A stretch of 64,000 nucleotides of DNA from Synergistota bacterium (lineage in GTDB: Bacteria; Synergistota; Synergistia; Synergistales; Synergistaceae), in the NCBI GenBank assembly GCA_023450745.1, contig JAEXGR010000023.1, positions 43,515 through 107,514 on the forward strand, given 5' to 3'. The translations under genes were made by a program, and so were the position numbers. Below are positions 52,709 through 61,308 of this stretch, in pieces; position 1 is the stretch's first letter, and each line of letters opens with the position of its first letter. The notes below the pieces were generated by a model. The model did no database searches. It had not been told where the DNA came from and saw only the letters and a list, made by a program, of their open reading frames with translations.

Positions 52709-54007
52709 TTACGGCAGATCGGCGAGGTTGCCGTCCGCGCCAAATGTCATTTCAGCGGGGCCGTCGACGATGGTGAGATTCGGATTGGCCTCTATCTCCG
52801 GCAGATAACTTTCCGAAACCCAGATATGGTCGAGCTCGAGCGTGTTATGTATCCGCACGATACGCACATCCTTCATCTCCGTTTTGCCGCAGGCGGAGGC
52901 GGCGGCGTAAATCGTATCGAGGTCGTTGTTCATGACCATCGGGATCTTCGCCATACAGAGCGGGGAAGAAAGGCTGTTTGTGTAGGTGGCGGCAAGGTCC
53001 AGCTCTTCGGCAAAACGTCTGCACACAAAGTCGGCAATGCCAAGGCCGGCGGCGTTGCCGTGACTCATCTCGGTAAGGCGGAGCACGGCGATCTTTTTAG
53101 GGTGCGGATAGCCCGCGGCCTGCATCTCCGGCGCAAAGAGAAAGCGCCCGGTGATATTAGGGTCCATACCCGCGCCGCTTATCTCTTTACCGTATTGGTC
53201 GACGACGAGCGTATCGATATCCTCAAAGGCAATCTTCGGCATCGCCGCCGCCGATTCTTTAAGAAGCTCCGCCTCGCGCGTCAGGATGTCGCACGGCATC
53301 ACCGCTTCAATACGTTTCGTTTGGTGGTAGGCGTTGTCGATCAGCGCCATGGCGAAAAGGACGCCGGCCTTCTCCAAAAAGATCTTCGCAGAGCTCTGAA
53401 GCCTCTCGCTCATACCGAAGATGCCGCCCGTCTTATGGAACGACACGGCGCCCCGGTGCTTTCCAAGGCCGACGATCATCATTTTACAAAGACCGCTCTC
53501 TATCGACCCACGGAAATCGGTGTGCGGCTTTACACGGCCGCAGACGACGATGTGGTCCGCGCCATAGGCGTTGGCGTCGCAGTTGACCTCGACGCCCTCG
53601 GGCGAACGCCCGAGCACTACGGTGTCCATCGCGGCGACAATGGGCATCTCAAGGGTCTCCTCCGTCATACCGAGCGCGGCTAACACCTCTATCTGTCCCG
53701 CCGCCGTGCCGCCGCCATGGCTGCCCATCGCGGGGACGACAAAGGGCTCCGCTCCTCTGGCGCGCAGCTCCCGGCCAATCGCGCGGCAGCACTCCATAAA
53801 GTTGGGGATGCCGCGGCTGCCGGCCGTAACGGCAATCCGTTTCCCTTTCAGATCGGGAAGCGGAAGCTTCGCCATCTCGTCACGCACGGCAAGGTCTACG
53901 TCGGCGATGTGATCGCGCGGGAATTTCTGTTCGACCTTTATCATTCTGGGAAAGCCGGTGAAATTCGTCTTTATCAATTTATAGCCGATCTCTTTATCAA
54001 AAAACAC
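52709..54007 (-). CDS. LarA-like (DUF2088) nickel-racemase family protein
   Basis: This 432-residue protein matches the lactate-racemase-like (LarA N-terminal, DUF2088) family: KRIAVTAGSRGIPN near residue 60, VPAMGSHGGGTAAGQ near residue 95, VVCGRVKPHTDFRGSIESGLCKMMIVGLGKHRGAVSFHKTGG near residue 160. These His and Lys residues fall where LarA binds its nickel-pincer cofactor. It may racemise or epimerise a 2-hydroxy acid. I choose the GTG at 54007, as AAAGGA is too close to the TTG at 54016. It sits next to a FadR-type regulator gene and an oxidoreductase/TRAP cluster. Confidence 0.78.
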   Translation of the reverse strand: MFFDKEIGYKLIKTNFTGFPRMIKVEQKFPRDHIADVDLAVRDEMAKLPLPDLKGKRIAVTAGSRGIPNFMECCRAIGRELRARGAEPFVVPAMGSHGGGTAAGQIEVLAALGMTEETLEMPIVAAMDTVVLGRSPEGVEVNCDANAYGADHIVVCGRVKPHTDFRGSIESGLCKMMIVGLGKHRGAVSFHKTGGIFGMSERLQSSAKIFLEKAGVLFAMALIDNAYHQTKRIEAVMPCDILTREAELLKESAAAMPKIAFEDIDTLVVDQYGKEISGAGMDPNITGRFLFAPEMQAAGYPHPKKIAVLRLTEMSHGNAAGLGIADFVCRRFAEELDLAATYTNSLSSPLCMAKIPMVMNNDLDTIYAAASACGKTEMKDVRIVRIHNTLELDHIWVSESYLPEIEANPNLTIVDGPAEMTFGADGNLADLP

Positions 54008-54044
54008 AGATATCAAAGTCCTTTCTTAGCGCCACGCCGGCAGG

Positions 54045-54806
54045 TCAGGCCGGACGCCCCCTCCCCGCGAATCCCTGTCCAAAGAGGTTCGAGGTCGGCA
54101 CGATCTGTCCAAGCTGCACCATGGCGTTTATCGTATGTTTCAAATGCTCCTCCGCAAATAACTCGGCGCCGGCGGAATCCTGCGCTTTTATCAGCTCATA
54201 GAGCCGCACATGGTCCTGGCAGGCAAGCAGCCGTCCTCCGTGAGCGTCAGGCGAGGTGTTTATTCTCATCATGGACATCCCCTGCTCGATGACCGAGTAG
54301 ACTCCCTCGTAGATACGGGACAGATACGCGTTGTCCGCCGACTCTACGATAACGGTGTGGAAAGACGTATTCCAGTAAGCGCCCTCTTTCGCCGCCTCTT
54401 CCCCCGGCTGTTCGGCAAGCGCCTTCATGTGCTTCAAGCATTCCTGCATCTTCATAAGGTCTTTCTCGCCGCGCCGGGCGGCCGCGAGGCCGGTAGCCAG
54501 CGGCTCTATCATCTGGCGGACCTCCATCACCCGCGACAGGATGTCGGCCGGCCAGCCGCGTACCCGGTGGAGCATCATACTGGCCTCGTTCTCCTCGTTT
54601 GAAGAGAGAAAAATCCCCTGCCTGTCACGAATATCGATCACCCCCATCGCGTCAAGGGCGATAAGGCCCTCGCGCAGCACGGGGCGCGTCTCGCCAACGG
54701 CTTCGGCCATCTGTCTCTCCGGAAGAAGTTTGTCGCCGACGACGATTTCACCGCTGTGTATTTTTTTCAGCAGTTTTTCTATGACGAGTTTTCTCTTTTC
54801 GTTCAT
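54045..54806 (-). CDS. FadR/GntR-family transcriptional regulator
   Basis: This is a 253-residue regulator. The winged-helix N-terminus includes GDKLLPERQMAEAVGETRPVLREGLIALDAMGVIDIRDRQGIFL, and the helical FCD domain (residues about 85-235) has the ligand- and metal-binding pattern with SFHTVIVESADNAYLSRIYEGVYSV and LACQDHVRLYELIKAQDS. It is divergent from the oxidoreductase operon and upstream of the LarA-like gene. Two TGGT-N2-ACCA sites in the intergenic region are the expected operators. AGGGGGGCCTGTTTC precedes the ATG. Confidence 0.9.
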   Translation of the reverse strand: MNEKRKLVIEKLLKKIHSGEIVVGDKLLPERQMAEAVGETRPVLREGLIALDAMGVIDIRDRQGIFLSSNEENEASMMLHRVRGWPADILSRVMEVRQMIEPLATGLAAARRGEKDLMKMQECLKHMKALAEQPGEEAAKEGAYWNTSFHTVIVESADNAYLSRIYEGVYSVIEQGMSMMRINTSPDAHGGRLLACQDHVRLYELIKAQDSAGAELFAEEHLKHTINAMVQLGQIVPTSNLFGQGFAGRGRPA

Positions 54807-55140
54807 GAAACAGGCCCCCCTATTGCGATTCCGTTCTTTGAAAGCGCTCAGCTTTTTGTTTAGATATATACACTAGCACATTCATCGCATTTTTGTGAAA
54901 AATCTTACTATATTATGACTATTATTTATGAAAGCTGAACCAAAGAACCTTTGAATTTATGGCCTTAGATTTTTATTACCTCCTTTCCGTTTTTCACAGC
55001 GGCGATCATTCTCCTCATATCCGCTATAAATCTGCGCAAAATTTAAATAAAGATTCTTTTAATTATAGAAAACCACCATTTGTGAAAATATAAAATATAT
55101 AGATTATCACTGATATTTTCTCTCTAAGATTCCTCCCCTG

Positions 55141-55245
55141 AATCTTTATTGGTATACCACGGCATACCTTGCATTTATGTAACGATGGCATTATAATGCC
55201 ATTAAACAAAAAAATCTAGTATTCCATGGTAGACCAATAAAGATT
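55141..55245 (+). promoter_or_regulatory. Promoter with palindromic -10 and two flanking FadR-like operators
   Basis: TTGCAT (55169-55174), 17 bases, TATAAT (55192-55197) is a near-ideal promoter. The -10 box lies inside an 18-base perfect palindrome (55185-55202; GGCATTATAATGCC core). TGGTATACCA (55150-55159) and TGGTAGACCA (55227-55236) lie 77 bases apart, centre to centre, about seven helical turns. Each is continued by AATCTTTATT or its complement, making one large inverted repeat. The divergent GntR protein is the likely ligand-controlled binder. Confidence 0.75.
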
Positions 55246-55263
55246 TTTCGGGAGGGTTTGGTT

Positions 55264-56766
55264 TTGAAACATTCGTTCAACGTCATTATCATTGGAGGGG
55301 GAGTGGTGGGCAACGCGATCGCCCGCGAGCTCTCCCGTTTTCAGATGACGGTGGCGCTATTGGAAAAAGAACCCGACGTCGGGATGGAAACAAGCTGCCG
55401 CAACAGCGGCGTCCTGCACTCGGGGATAAATTATAAGCCGGGGACGCTGCGCGCGAAGCTGGCCGTTCGCGGGAACTCCATGATGGACCGGCTATGCGCC
55501 GACCTCAAGGTAAAGATAAAGAGGATCGGCAAGCTCACCACCGCCCTCGACGAAGACGAACTGCCCGGCGTCAAACGCCTGATGGATCAAGGCACGGCAA
55601 ACGGCGTGCCGAAGCTTGAGGTTCTTGACAACGCGGCAATGCAGAAAATTCAGCCCGGCGTCTGCGGAATCGCGGCGGTATGGAGCCCTTCAAGCGCGAT
55701 AATCTCTCCCTACGGCCTCACGATCGCGCTTGCGGAAAACGCGCACGCCAACGGCGTAGAATATTTCCTCCGGCACGCCGTATCCGCCATCGTGAAGGCG
55801 GCTGACGGCAAGTTCGCCGTCAAAACCAACGACGGCAAGAGCTTCGGCGCGGACATCGTGATCAACGCGGCGGGGCTTTCAAGCGGAAAGATAAGCGCGC
55901 TGGCCGGGGTAACGGCCGGCAATAACGGAGAGAGCCTTAAGATATGGCCCTGCCGCGGCGAGTATTACGTGCTTGACAAGCGTCTTGACGGGACGCTTAA
56001 AACTCTTATCTATCCCGTCCCCGGCGCGAAGGACGCGGGGCTCGGCATCCACCTGACGCCAACGGTCGACGGCAACATCTTGATCGGGCCGAGCGCAGAC
56101 TACATTCCCGAAGAGAGGCCGGAGGACTACAAGGTCACGGCTCCCGTCTTGGAAGACCTGAGAAGAGAGGGGCAGAAGCTCCTTCCCGATATCAAAATGA
56201 GCGACTTTATCCGCAACTTTGCGGGCAACCGCCCGAAACGCACCGCCCCCTCCGAGGGAGGAAACGGCGATTTTATTATTGAAGAGGCCAAGGATCTGCG
56301 CGGCTTTATAAATCTTGTCGGCATCGAAAGCCCGGGGCTCACCAGCGCGCCGGCGATCGCCGAGATGGTGCGCGAGCTCGTCGCGAACCGCATCGCATTA
56401 AAGGAAAAGGACGTCTTCGCAGCGGAGCGCCCAGGGTTCGCAGGGCACTTCTGCGACCTGCCAAAGGAAGAACAGGAGCGCCTCGTCAAGGAAAATCCCG
56501 AGTACGGCGAGATCATCTGCCGCTGTGAAAAGATCACCAAAAAAGAGATACGCGACGCGATAGAAAACACGTTGGGGGCAAGGACGCTCGTGAGCGTCAA
56601 ATATCGCGCGAGAAACGGCATGGGACGCTGCCAGGGCGGCTTCTGCACGCCGCGGATCGTCCGTATGCTGCGCGACGAATATGGCTTCGCCCCAGATGAT
56701 TACCTATTCAGAGAGGCCGGCTCCAATCTCTTTACCGGCAATGTGCGGGAAGGAGAGGACCGGTAA
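55264..56766 (+). CDS. FAD-dependent oxidoreductase with C-terminal [2Fe-2S] BFD-like domain (GlpA type)
   Basis: This 500-residue flavoprotein begins with VIIIGGGVVGNAIARELSRF (FAD-binding Rossmann). SCRNSGVLHSGINYKPGTLRAKLAVRGN follows, as in DAO/GlpA-type hydroxyacid oxidases. Near residue 420 a BFD-like iron-sulphur domain reads IICRCEKITKKEIRDAI and GRCQGGFCTPRI with four cysteines. It should oxidise a hydroxy acid or glycerol 3-phosphate and pass electrons to the next gene product. I start at TTG 55264, seven bases after GGAGGG; an earlier TTG is too close. Stop and next start overlap by one base. Confidence 0.88.
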   Translation: MKHSFNVIIIGGGVVGNAIARELSRFQMTVALLEKEPDVGMETSCRNSGVLHSGINYKPGTLRAKLAVRGNSMMDRLCADLKVKIKRIGKLTTALDEDELPGVKRLMDQGTANGVPKLEVLDNAAMQKIQPGVCGIAAVWSPSSAIISPYGLTIALAENAHANGVEYFLRHAVSAIVKAADGKFAVKTNDGKSFGADIVINAAGLSSGKISALAGVTAGNNGESLKIWPCRGEYYVLDKRLDGTLKTLIYPVPGAKDAGLGIHLTPTVDGNILIGPSADYIPEERPEDYKVTAPVLEDLRREGQKLLPDIKMSDFIRNFAGNRPKRTAPSEGGNGDFIIEEAKDLRGFINLVGIESPGLTSAPAIAEMVRELVANRIALKEKDVFAAERPGFAGHFCDLPKEEQERLVKENPEYGEIICRCEKITKKEIRDAIENTLGARTLVSVKYRARNGMGRCQGGFCTPRIVRMLRDEYGFAPDDYLFREAGSNLFTGNVREGEDR

Positions 56767-58010
56767 TGGTACGCGAAAAACACGATCTGGTGATCATCGG
56801 CGGCGGCCCCGCGGGGCTGGCGGCGGCGGCGGCGGCCAAAGAGGCCGGATGCAGCGATCTTCTGCTGATAGAGAGGGACCGGCTGCTGGGCGGTATTCTG
56901 AACCAGTGCGTCCACGACGGCTTCGGGCTCCACGCCTTCAAAGAGGCGCTCTCCGGCCCGGAATATGCCGACCGTTTTATTCAAAAGGTGCGCGCGCTCG
57001 ATATTCCCGTAATGGAGAGGACGATCGTCCTTAACCTTTCAAAAGATAAGGTGCTGCGCGTCAGCCGCGAGGGCGAGATCAAGGAGATCGAGGCCAAGGC
57101 CGTCGTACTTGCGATGGGCTGCCGCGAACGCACGCGCGGAGCGCTCTCGATACCGGGGCACCGGCCCGCCGGCGTCTATACCGCCGGCACGGTGCAAAAT
57201 CTCGTGAATCTTGAAAACATCATGCCGGGCAAACGGGTGGTAATCCTCGGCTCGGGAGATATCGGCCTCATCATGGCGCGCCGCATGACGCTCGAAGGGG
57301 CTAAGGTCGAGGCGGTTTTTGAGGTGCTTCCCTATTCCAGCGGCCTTCAGAGGAATATCCGCCAGTGCCTTGACGATTACGGCATTCCCCTTTACCTCGC
57401 GACGACCGTGATCGACATCTACGGCCCGAACGGACGCCTTGAGGGCGTGACGGTGGCGCAGGTGGATGAAAAACGCCGCCCGATCAAGGATACTGAACGC
57501 TTCATACCCTGCGATACGCTGCTTCTTTCAGTCGGCCTCATTCCCGAAAACGAGCTGACCCGCGAGGCGGAGGTAATGATCGACGGCGTGACCCAGGGCG
57601 CCGATGTCGACGACAGCTGTATGACGAAGGTCCCCGGCATCTTTGCCTGCGGCAACGTGCTCCATGTCCACGACCTCGTCGATTTCGTCTCGATGGAGGC
57701 CGCCCGCGCCGGCAAAAACGCGGCGCTCTACGCCGCCGGCAAACTCACGGGACAGGCCGGAGAGATTGCGGTGAAGCCCGGGGACGGCGTTCGTTATGTA
57801 GTCCCGCAGCGCATCAGCCGCGGGGAGGATGTTTCGCTCGCCTTCCGCGTGACGGCCCCCGCGAGGGACAAGGTAATTGAGGTGCGTGACGGCGAACGAG
57901 TGCTGGCGACAAAGAAAGAGACGCGCCTGCATCCGGCGGAGATGGTATGGGTCGAGATGGGAAAGATAAACCTTGAAGAAACAGGCTCTTTGGAGGTGCG
58001 CGTAAGATGA
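56766..58010 (+). CDS. FAD/NAD(P)-binding oxidoreductase (GlpB/HcnB-like partner)
   Basis: This 414-residue protein has a pyridine-nucleotide-disulphide-oxidoreductase-like layout: DLVIIGGGPAGLAAAAAAKEAG near the start, AVVLAMGCRERTRGAL, VVILGSGDIGLIMARRMTLEGAKVEAVFEV for the second nucleotide site, and GIFACGNVLHVHDLVDFVSMEAARAGKNAALY at the end. It should carry electrons from the GlpA-like subunit. It lies between the GlpA-like and DUF1667 genes with overlapping starts, so the three make one complex. Confidence 0.88.
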   Translation: MVREKHDLVIIGGGPAGLAAAAAAKEAGCSDLLLIERDRLLGGILNQCVHDGFGLHAFKEALSGPEYADRFIQKVRALDIPVMERTIVLNLSKDKVLRVSREGEIKEIEAKAVVLAMGCRERTRGALSIPGHRPAGVYTAGTVQNLVNLENIMPGKRVVILGSGDIGLIMARRMTLEGAKVEAVFEVLPYSSGLQRNIRQCLDDYGIPLYLATTVIDIYGPNGRLEGVTVAQVDEKRRPIKDTERFIPCDTLLLSVGLIPENELTREAEVMIDGVTQGADVDDSCMTKVPGIFACGNVLHVHDLVDFVSMEAARAGKNAALYAAGKLTGQAGEIAVKPGDGVRYVVPQRISRGEDVSLAFRVTAPARDKVIEVRDGERVLATKKETRLHPAEMVWVEMGKINLEETGSLEVRVR

Positions 58011-58387
58011 TTGAAAAGGAGTTTATCTGTGTCGTCTGTCCTAACGGCTGTTCGATAAAAGTCAGCTACGAAGAAGGCAACCCGCCCAAGCTGACCGCCG
58101 CCGAAGGGGCGCGCTGCCCGCGCGGCAGGGGCTGGGCGCAGCAAGAGATAGAAAACCCGATGCGCACCTTCTCCTCAAGCGTCCTCGTGGAGGGCGGCGA
58201 CTTCCTTGAGGCCAGCGTCCGCCTCACGAAGCCGGTGCCGCTCACCAAGGTCTTCGCGGTGATGGAGGAGATAAAAAAGATCAAGCTGCAGGCCCCGCTT
58301 GCGATCGGCGACGTGATCCTCACCGACCCGGCGGGAACGGAGACTGAGGTAATCGTAACAAGAAACGTGCCATTAAAGGCAAAATAG
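58007..58387 (+). CDS. DUF1667 protein, third member of the oxidoreductase complex
   Basis: This 126-residue protein has the DUF1667 pattern: FICVVCPNGCSIKV near the N-terminus, with C-x2-C-x3-C cysteines, and GARCPRGRGWAQQEIENPMRTFSSSVLV, then PLTKVFAVMEEIKKIKL. The cysteines may bind an iron-sulphur cluster. Its ATG overlaps the stop of the previous gene by four bases. GlpA-like, GlpB-like and DUF1667 genes are a recurring trio in anaerobes, thought to form one dehydrogenase. Confidence 0.88.
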   Translation: MIEKEFICVVCPNGCSIKVSYEEGNPPKLTAAEGARCPRGRGWAQQEIENPMRTFSSSVLVEGGDFLEASVRLTKPVPLTKVFAVMEEIKKIKLQAPLAIGDVILTDPAGTETEVIVTRNVPLKAK

Positions 58388-58420
58388 ATAATCGTTCCAT
58401 AAACTAAGGAGGAAGTTATT

Positions 58421-59554
58421 ATGAGGGATTATGTAGTGAAATACGAGGACTTGTACCGCGTAACCAAGGAGATATTTATGGGCCTGGGTTACAGCGACAG
58501 TCAGGCGACGACGGTAACAAGCAGCCTGGTTGAGGCGGATGCGCGCCACAAGCATTCACACGGCGTTGCCGCGCTGATGACCTATGTCAGCCACCTCAAG
58601 GCCGGCAACCTCCACTTAGACGCCCCGGAGCCGACGACGGTTTTTGAAACGCCGCTCTCCCTCGTCCTCGACGGCCATTCCGGCGTGGGTTACTGCATCG
58701 CCGATTACGCCGTTAAAAAGACGATCGAAAAGGCCAAGAAAACCGGCGTCTGCATCACCACCGTCCGTCAGGCGAACCACTACGGGTTCGCGGCGCATTG
58801 GACGGAGATGATGGCTCAGGAGGGGTTGATCGGTATCTCCGCGACAAACACCGTTCGCTGCGTTTGCCCAACGAGAAGCGCGGAGCGCAACCTCGGCACG
58901 AATCCGATGACCTTCGCCTTCCCGACGGCGGGCGACGAACCAATGTTCAACCTTGACATGGCGACCTGCGTAATGGCGCACGGCAAACTCGTCCGCAGCC
59001 AGGTATTCGCGGAAAGCGGCGTGGTTCCCCGCGAAGTGATCATCGACGGCAAAGGCAACGTAGTGACGGACTTTAAAGAGGCCCTGGAGATCCTTCATCA
59101 CGGAGACGACAGAAGCGAAGCGCCGAAACCCGACACCGGCGGACTCGTCCCCCTGGGAGGCGTGACGGAGATCTTAAGCGGCCACAAAGGCTACGGCCTG
59201 GCAATGCTTGTCGAGCTTCTCACCGGCGGCCTTTCCGGCGGCGTGCCCAGCAAGTTCATCCCGCTCGCGCACGAAGGTATTTGCTTCTTCTTCATGGCGA
59301 TTGACCCCGCGCTCTTCGGCGACCCGCAGGCGGTGCGCGAGCATATCAAATACATCATCAACGAGTACAGAGCGACGGCGGCGCTTGATCCCAGCCTGCC
59401 CGTCATCATGCCCGGCGACAAATCGCGCGCGGCGCGCGCGAAGGCCGTAAAGGACGGTATCGCCCTGAGCCCTGAAATTGTAGAAATTTTGCGCGAGGTT
59501 GCCGGAATGACCAAAAAAGAGGCGGAACTGGAATCAATCTTAGTGCATGATTAA
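58421..59554 (+). CDS. Ldh-family NAD(P)-dependent 2-hydroxyacid (malate/lactate) dehydrogenase
   Basis: This 377-residue protein belongs to the Ldh/MDH2 family of non-Rossmann dehydrogenases. Motifs include VEADARHKHSHGVAALMTYVSHLKAG near residue 30, VRQANHYGFAAHW near residue 120, GISATNTVRCVCPTRSAERNLGTNPMTFAFPT, and GGVTEILSGHKGYGLAMLVELLTGGLSGG. It should convert a 2-oxo acid or imine and its reduced form with NAD(P)H. AAGGAGGAAG precedes the ATG. It follows the flavin trio and precedes the TRAP transporter. Confidence 0.9.
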   Translation: MRDYVVKYEDLYRVTKEIFMGLGYSDSQATTVTSSLVEADARHKHSHGVAALMTYVSHLKAGNLHLDAPEPTTVFETPLSLVLDGHSGVGYCIADYAVKKTIEKAKKTGVCITTVRQANHYGFAAHWTEMMAQEGLIGISATNTVRCVCPTRSAERNLGTNPMTFAFPTAGDEPMFNLDMATCVMAHGKLVRSQVFAESGVVPREVIIDGKGNVVTDFKEALEILHHGDDRSEAPKPDTGGLVPLGGVTEILSGHKGYGLAMLVELLTGGLSGGVPSKFIPLAHEGICFFFMAIDPALFGDPQAVREHIKYIINEYRATAALDPSLPVIMPGDKSRAARAKAVKDGIALSPEIVEILREVAGMTKKEAELESILVHD

Positions 59555-59685
59555 CTTATAAAAAAAGCCGGTAACGTATAACCTTTAAAAATATTAATTC
59601 ATACCGAAAGGAGGGCAGCGGCAGAGTTTTTATCTTTGTGTGGGGCACAACTAAGAACTACAAATAAAATTCGGAGGTTGGTAAT

Positions 59686-60684
59686 ATGAAAAAGAGTATC
59701 AGTGCAATTCTTATTTCCGTTTTTCTCGTCGCATTCGCGTTCGGCACGGCCTTTGCAAAAGAGGAGTACCGTATAAAGTTCGGTTACAGCGCCTCTGACA
59801 AAGAGACAAACTTCATCACCTTCCAGGATACATTCAAGAAGCATGTTGAAGAGGCCTCCAAGGGACGCGTCGTCGTTGACCTTTACGCCAACGCCCAGCT
59901 CGGCGGCGAACGCCAGATGCTTGAAGGCATGACGCTCGGCACGATCGAGATGGCGATGCTCTCTCCCGGAATCGCCGCAAATATCGCCCCCAAGTTCCAG
60001 GTTCTCGACCTGCCCTATCTCTTCAAAGACAGAGCCGCGGCTTATAAAGTGCTCGACGGCAAGCTCATGGGCATTCTCAACGAGCAGCTCCTGCCGAAGG
60101 GCGTACGCCTCGTCGGCTTCGCGGAAAACGGCTTCCGCGAGATCACCAATAATACCAAAGTCATAAAGTCCCCGGCGGATCTTAAAGGCCTCAAGATCCG
60201 CGTGCAGCCGATTCCCGCTCACCTTGAGCTCTTCAAGGCCTTCGGCGCCAATCCTACCCCCGTCGACTTCGGCGAACTTTACACCGCTCTGCTTCAGAAG
60301 ACCGTCGACGCTCAGGAAAACCCGGTAACGCTCATCTACAGCTCCAAGCTCTATGAAGTTCAGAAATACATGACGATGTCCGATCACGTTTACGCCCCCT
60401 CGGCGCTATTCATCAGCGAAGCCTTCTACAAGAGGCTGCCGGCTGACCTTCAGAAAATAGTAATGGACGGAGCGAAGAAGTTCCGCAGCGCCTCAAGAAC
60501 AAATCAGCAGAAGGCGACGACCGTGCTCCTGAAGGAACTGGTCGACAAACACGGCGTAAAAGTCTATACGCCGACGCCGGCGGAAAAGAAGCAGTTCATG
60601 GACGCGGCCCAGAAGGTCTATAAGGTCATGGAGCCCGTCGTCGGCAAGGACCTCATCAATATGGCCCTCGAGGGAAACAAGTAA
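59686..60684 (+). CDS. dctP: TRAP transporter substrate-binding protein (DctP)
   Basis: This is a 332-residue periplasmic binding protein. A signal peptide (SAILISVFLVAFAFGTAFAKE) is followed by the DctP pattern: FVKHVEEASKGRVVVDLYANAQLGGERQMLEGMTLGTIEMAM-like, LDLPYLFKDRAAAYKVLDG, and GLKIRVQPIPAHLELFKAFGANPTPVDFGELYTALLQKTVDAQENPVTLI with the carboxylate-binding Arg in IRVQ. It should capture a carboxylated solute, probably a substrate of the nearby dehydrogenases and lyase. CGGAGG precedes the ATG. Confidence 0.94.
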   Translation: MKKSISAILISVFLVAFAFGTAFAKEEYRIKFGYSASDKETNFITFQDTFKKHVEEASKGRVVVDLYANAQLGGERQMLEGMTLGTIEMAMLSPGIAANIAPKFQVLDLPYLFKDRAAAYKVLDGKLMGILNEQLLPKGVRLVGFAENGFREITNNTKVIKSPADLKGLKIRVQPIPAHLELFKAFGANPTPVDFGELYTALLQKTVDAQENPVTLIYSSKLYEVQKYMTMSDHVYAPSALFISEAFYKRLPADLQKIVMDGAKKFRSASRTNQQKATTVLLKELVDKHGVKVYTPTPAEKKQFMDAAQKVYKVMEPVVGKDLINMALEGNK

Positions 60685-60775
60685 GATTTCACAAAAATTG
60701 TGAGAAAACGGAGGGAGACGCTGCGCCGCCTCCTTCCCTTCTCCGCACCGACCAAGAAAAGAAAGGGGCGAAATA

Positions 60776-61306
60776 ATGCTCAAGTTCCTTAACAACATAG
60801 AAGAGAAATTTCTCGTCTTGAACCTGCTCATCTCCACCCTGATAGTTTTTATGAACGTTGTGCTCAGATACGTCTTCAGCGCCTCGCTCTCATGGGTAGA
60901 TGAGGCGGCGCGTTATATGTTCATCTGGCTTATTTGGATTGGCGCCGACTACACCCTGGCGAACAGAAAACACTTGCGCATCGACATCATCTCCGCGAAG
61001 CTCCACGGAAAGGCCCGCCTTGGCCTGGAACTCTTCGTCATGACGGCCTGGTGCGGTTTTTGCATCTTCCTCGGCTACCAGGGAGCAAAGCTCGTCCGCG
61101 TAGTCGTGGAGCAGCAGCAGCTTTCGACGGCGATGCAGATCAGTATGGGCTGGGCCTATCTCTGTATTCCCCTCTCGGGAATCTTTATGGCCATCCGCCT
61201 CGTCTTTGACATCCTTCACCTTCTCCGCACCGGCGAGATAGAAAAACCGGTGCTCAATGAAGAGGAAGAGATGATCGAGGAAGCCAAGAAAGGAGTTACG
61301 ATGTAA
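60776..61306 (+). CDS. dctQ: TRAP transporter small membrane subunit (DctQ)
   Basis: This 176-residue protein has four hydrophobic segments, and its conserved SWVDEAARYMFIWLIWIGADYTLANRKHLRIDII near residue 40 is typical of DctQ. It should pair with the large subunit to form the membrane part of a sodium-driven importer. AAAGGGG precedes the ATG. It is followed after two bases by the large subunit gene, which suggests coupled translation. Confidence 0.93.
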   Translation: MLKFLNNIEEKFLVLNLLISTLIVFMNVVLRYVFSASLSWVDEAARYMFIWLIWIGADYTLANRKHLRIDIISAKLHGKARLGLELFVMTAWCGFCIFLGYQGAKLVRVVVEQQQLSTAMQISMGWAYLCIPLSGIFMAIRLVFDILHLLRTGEIEKPVLNEEEEMIEEAKKGVTM

Positions 61307-61308
61307 CC

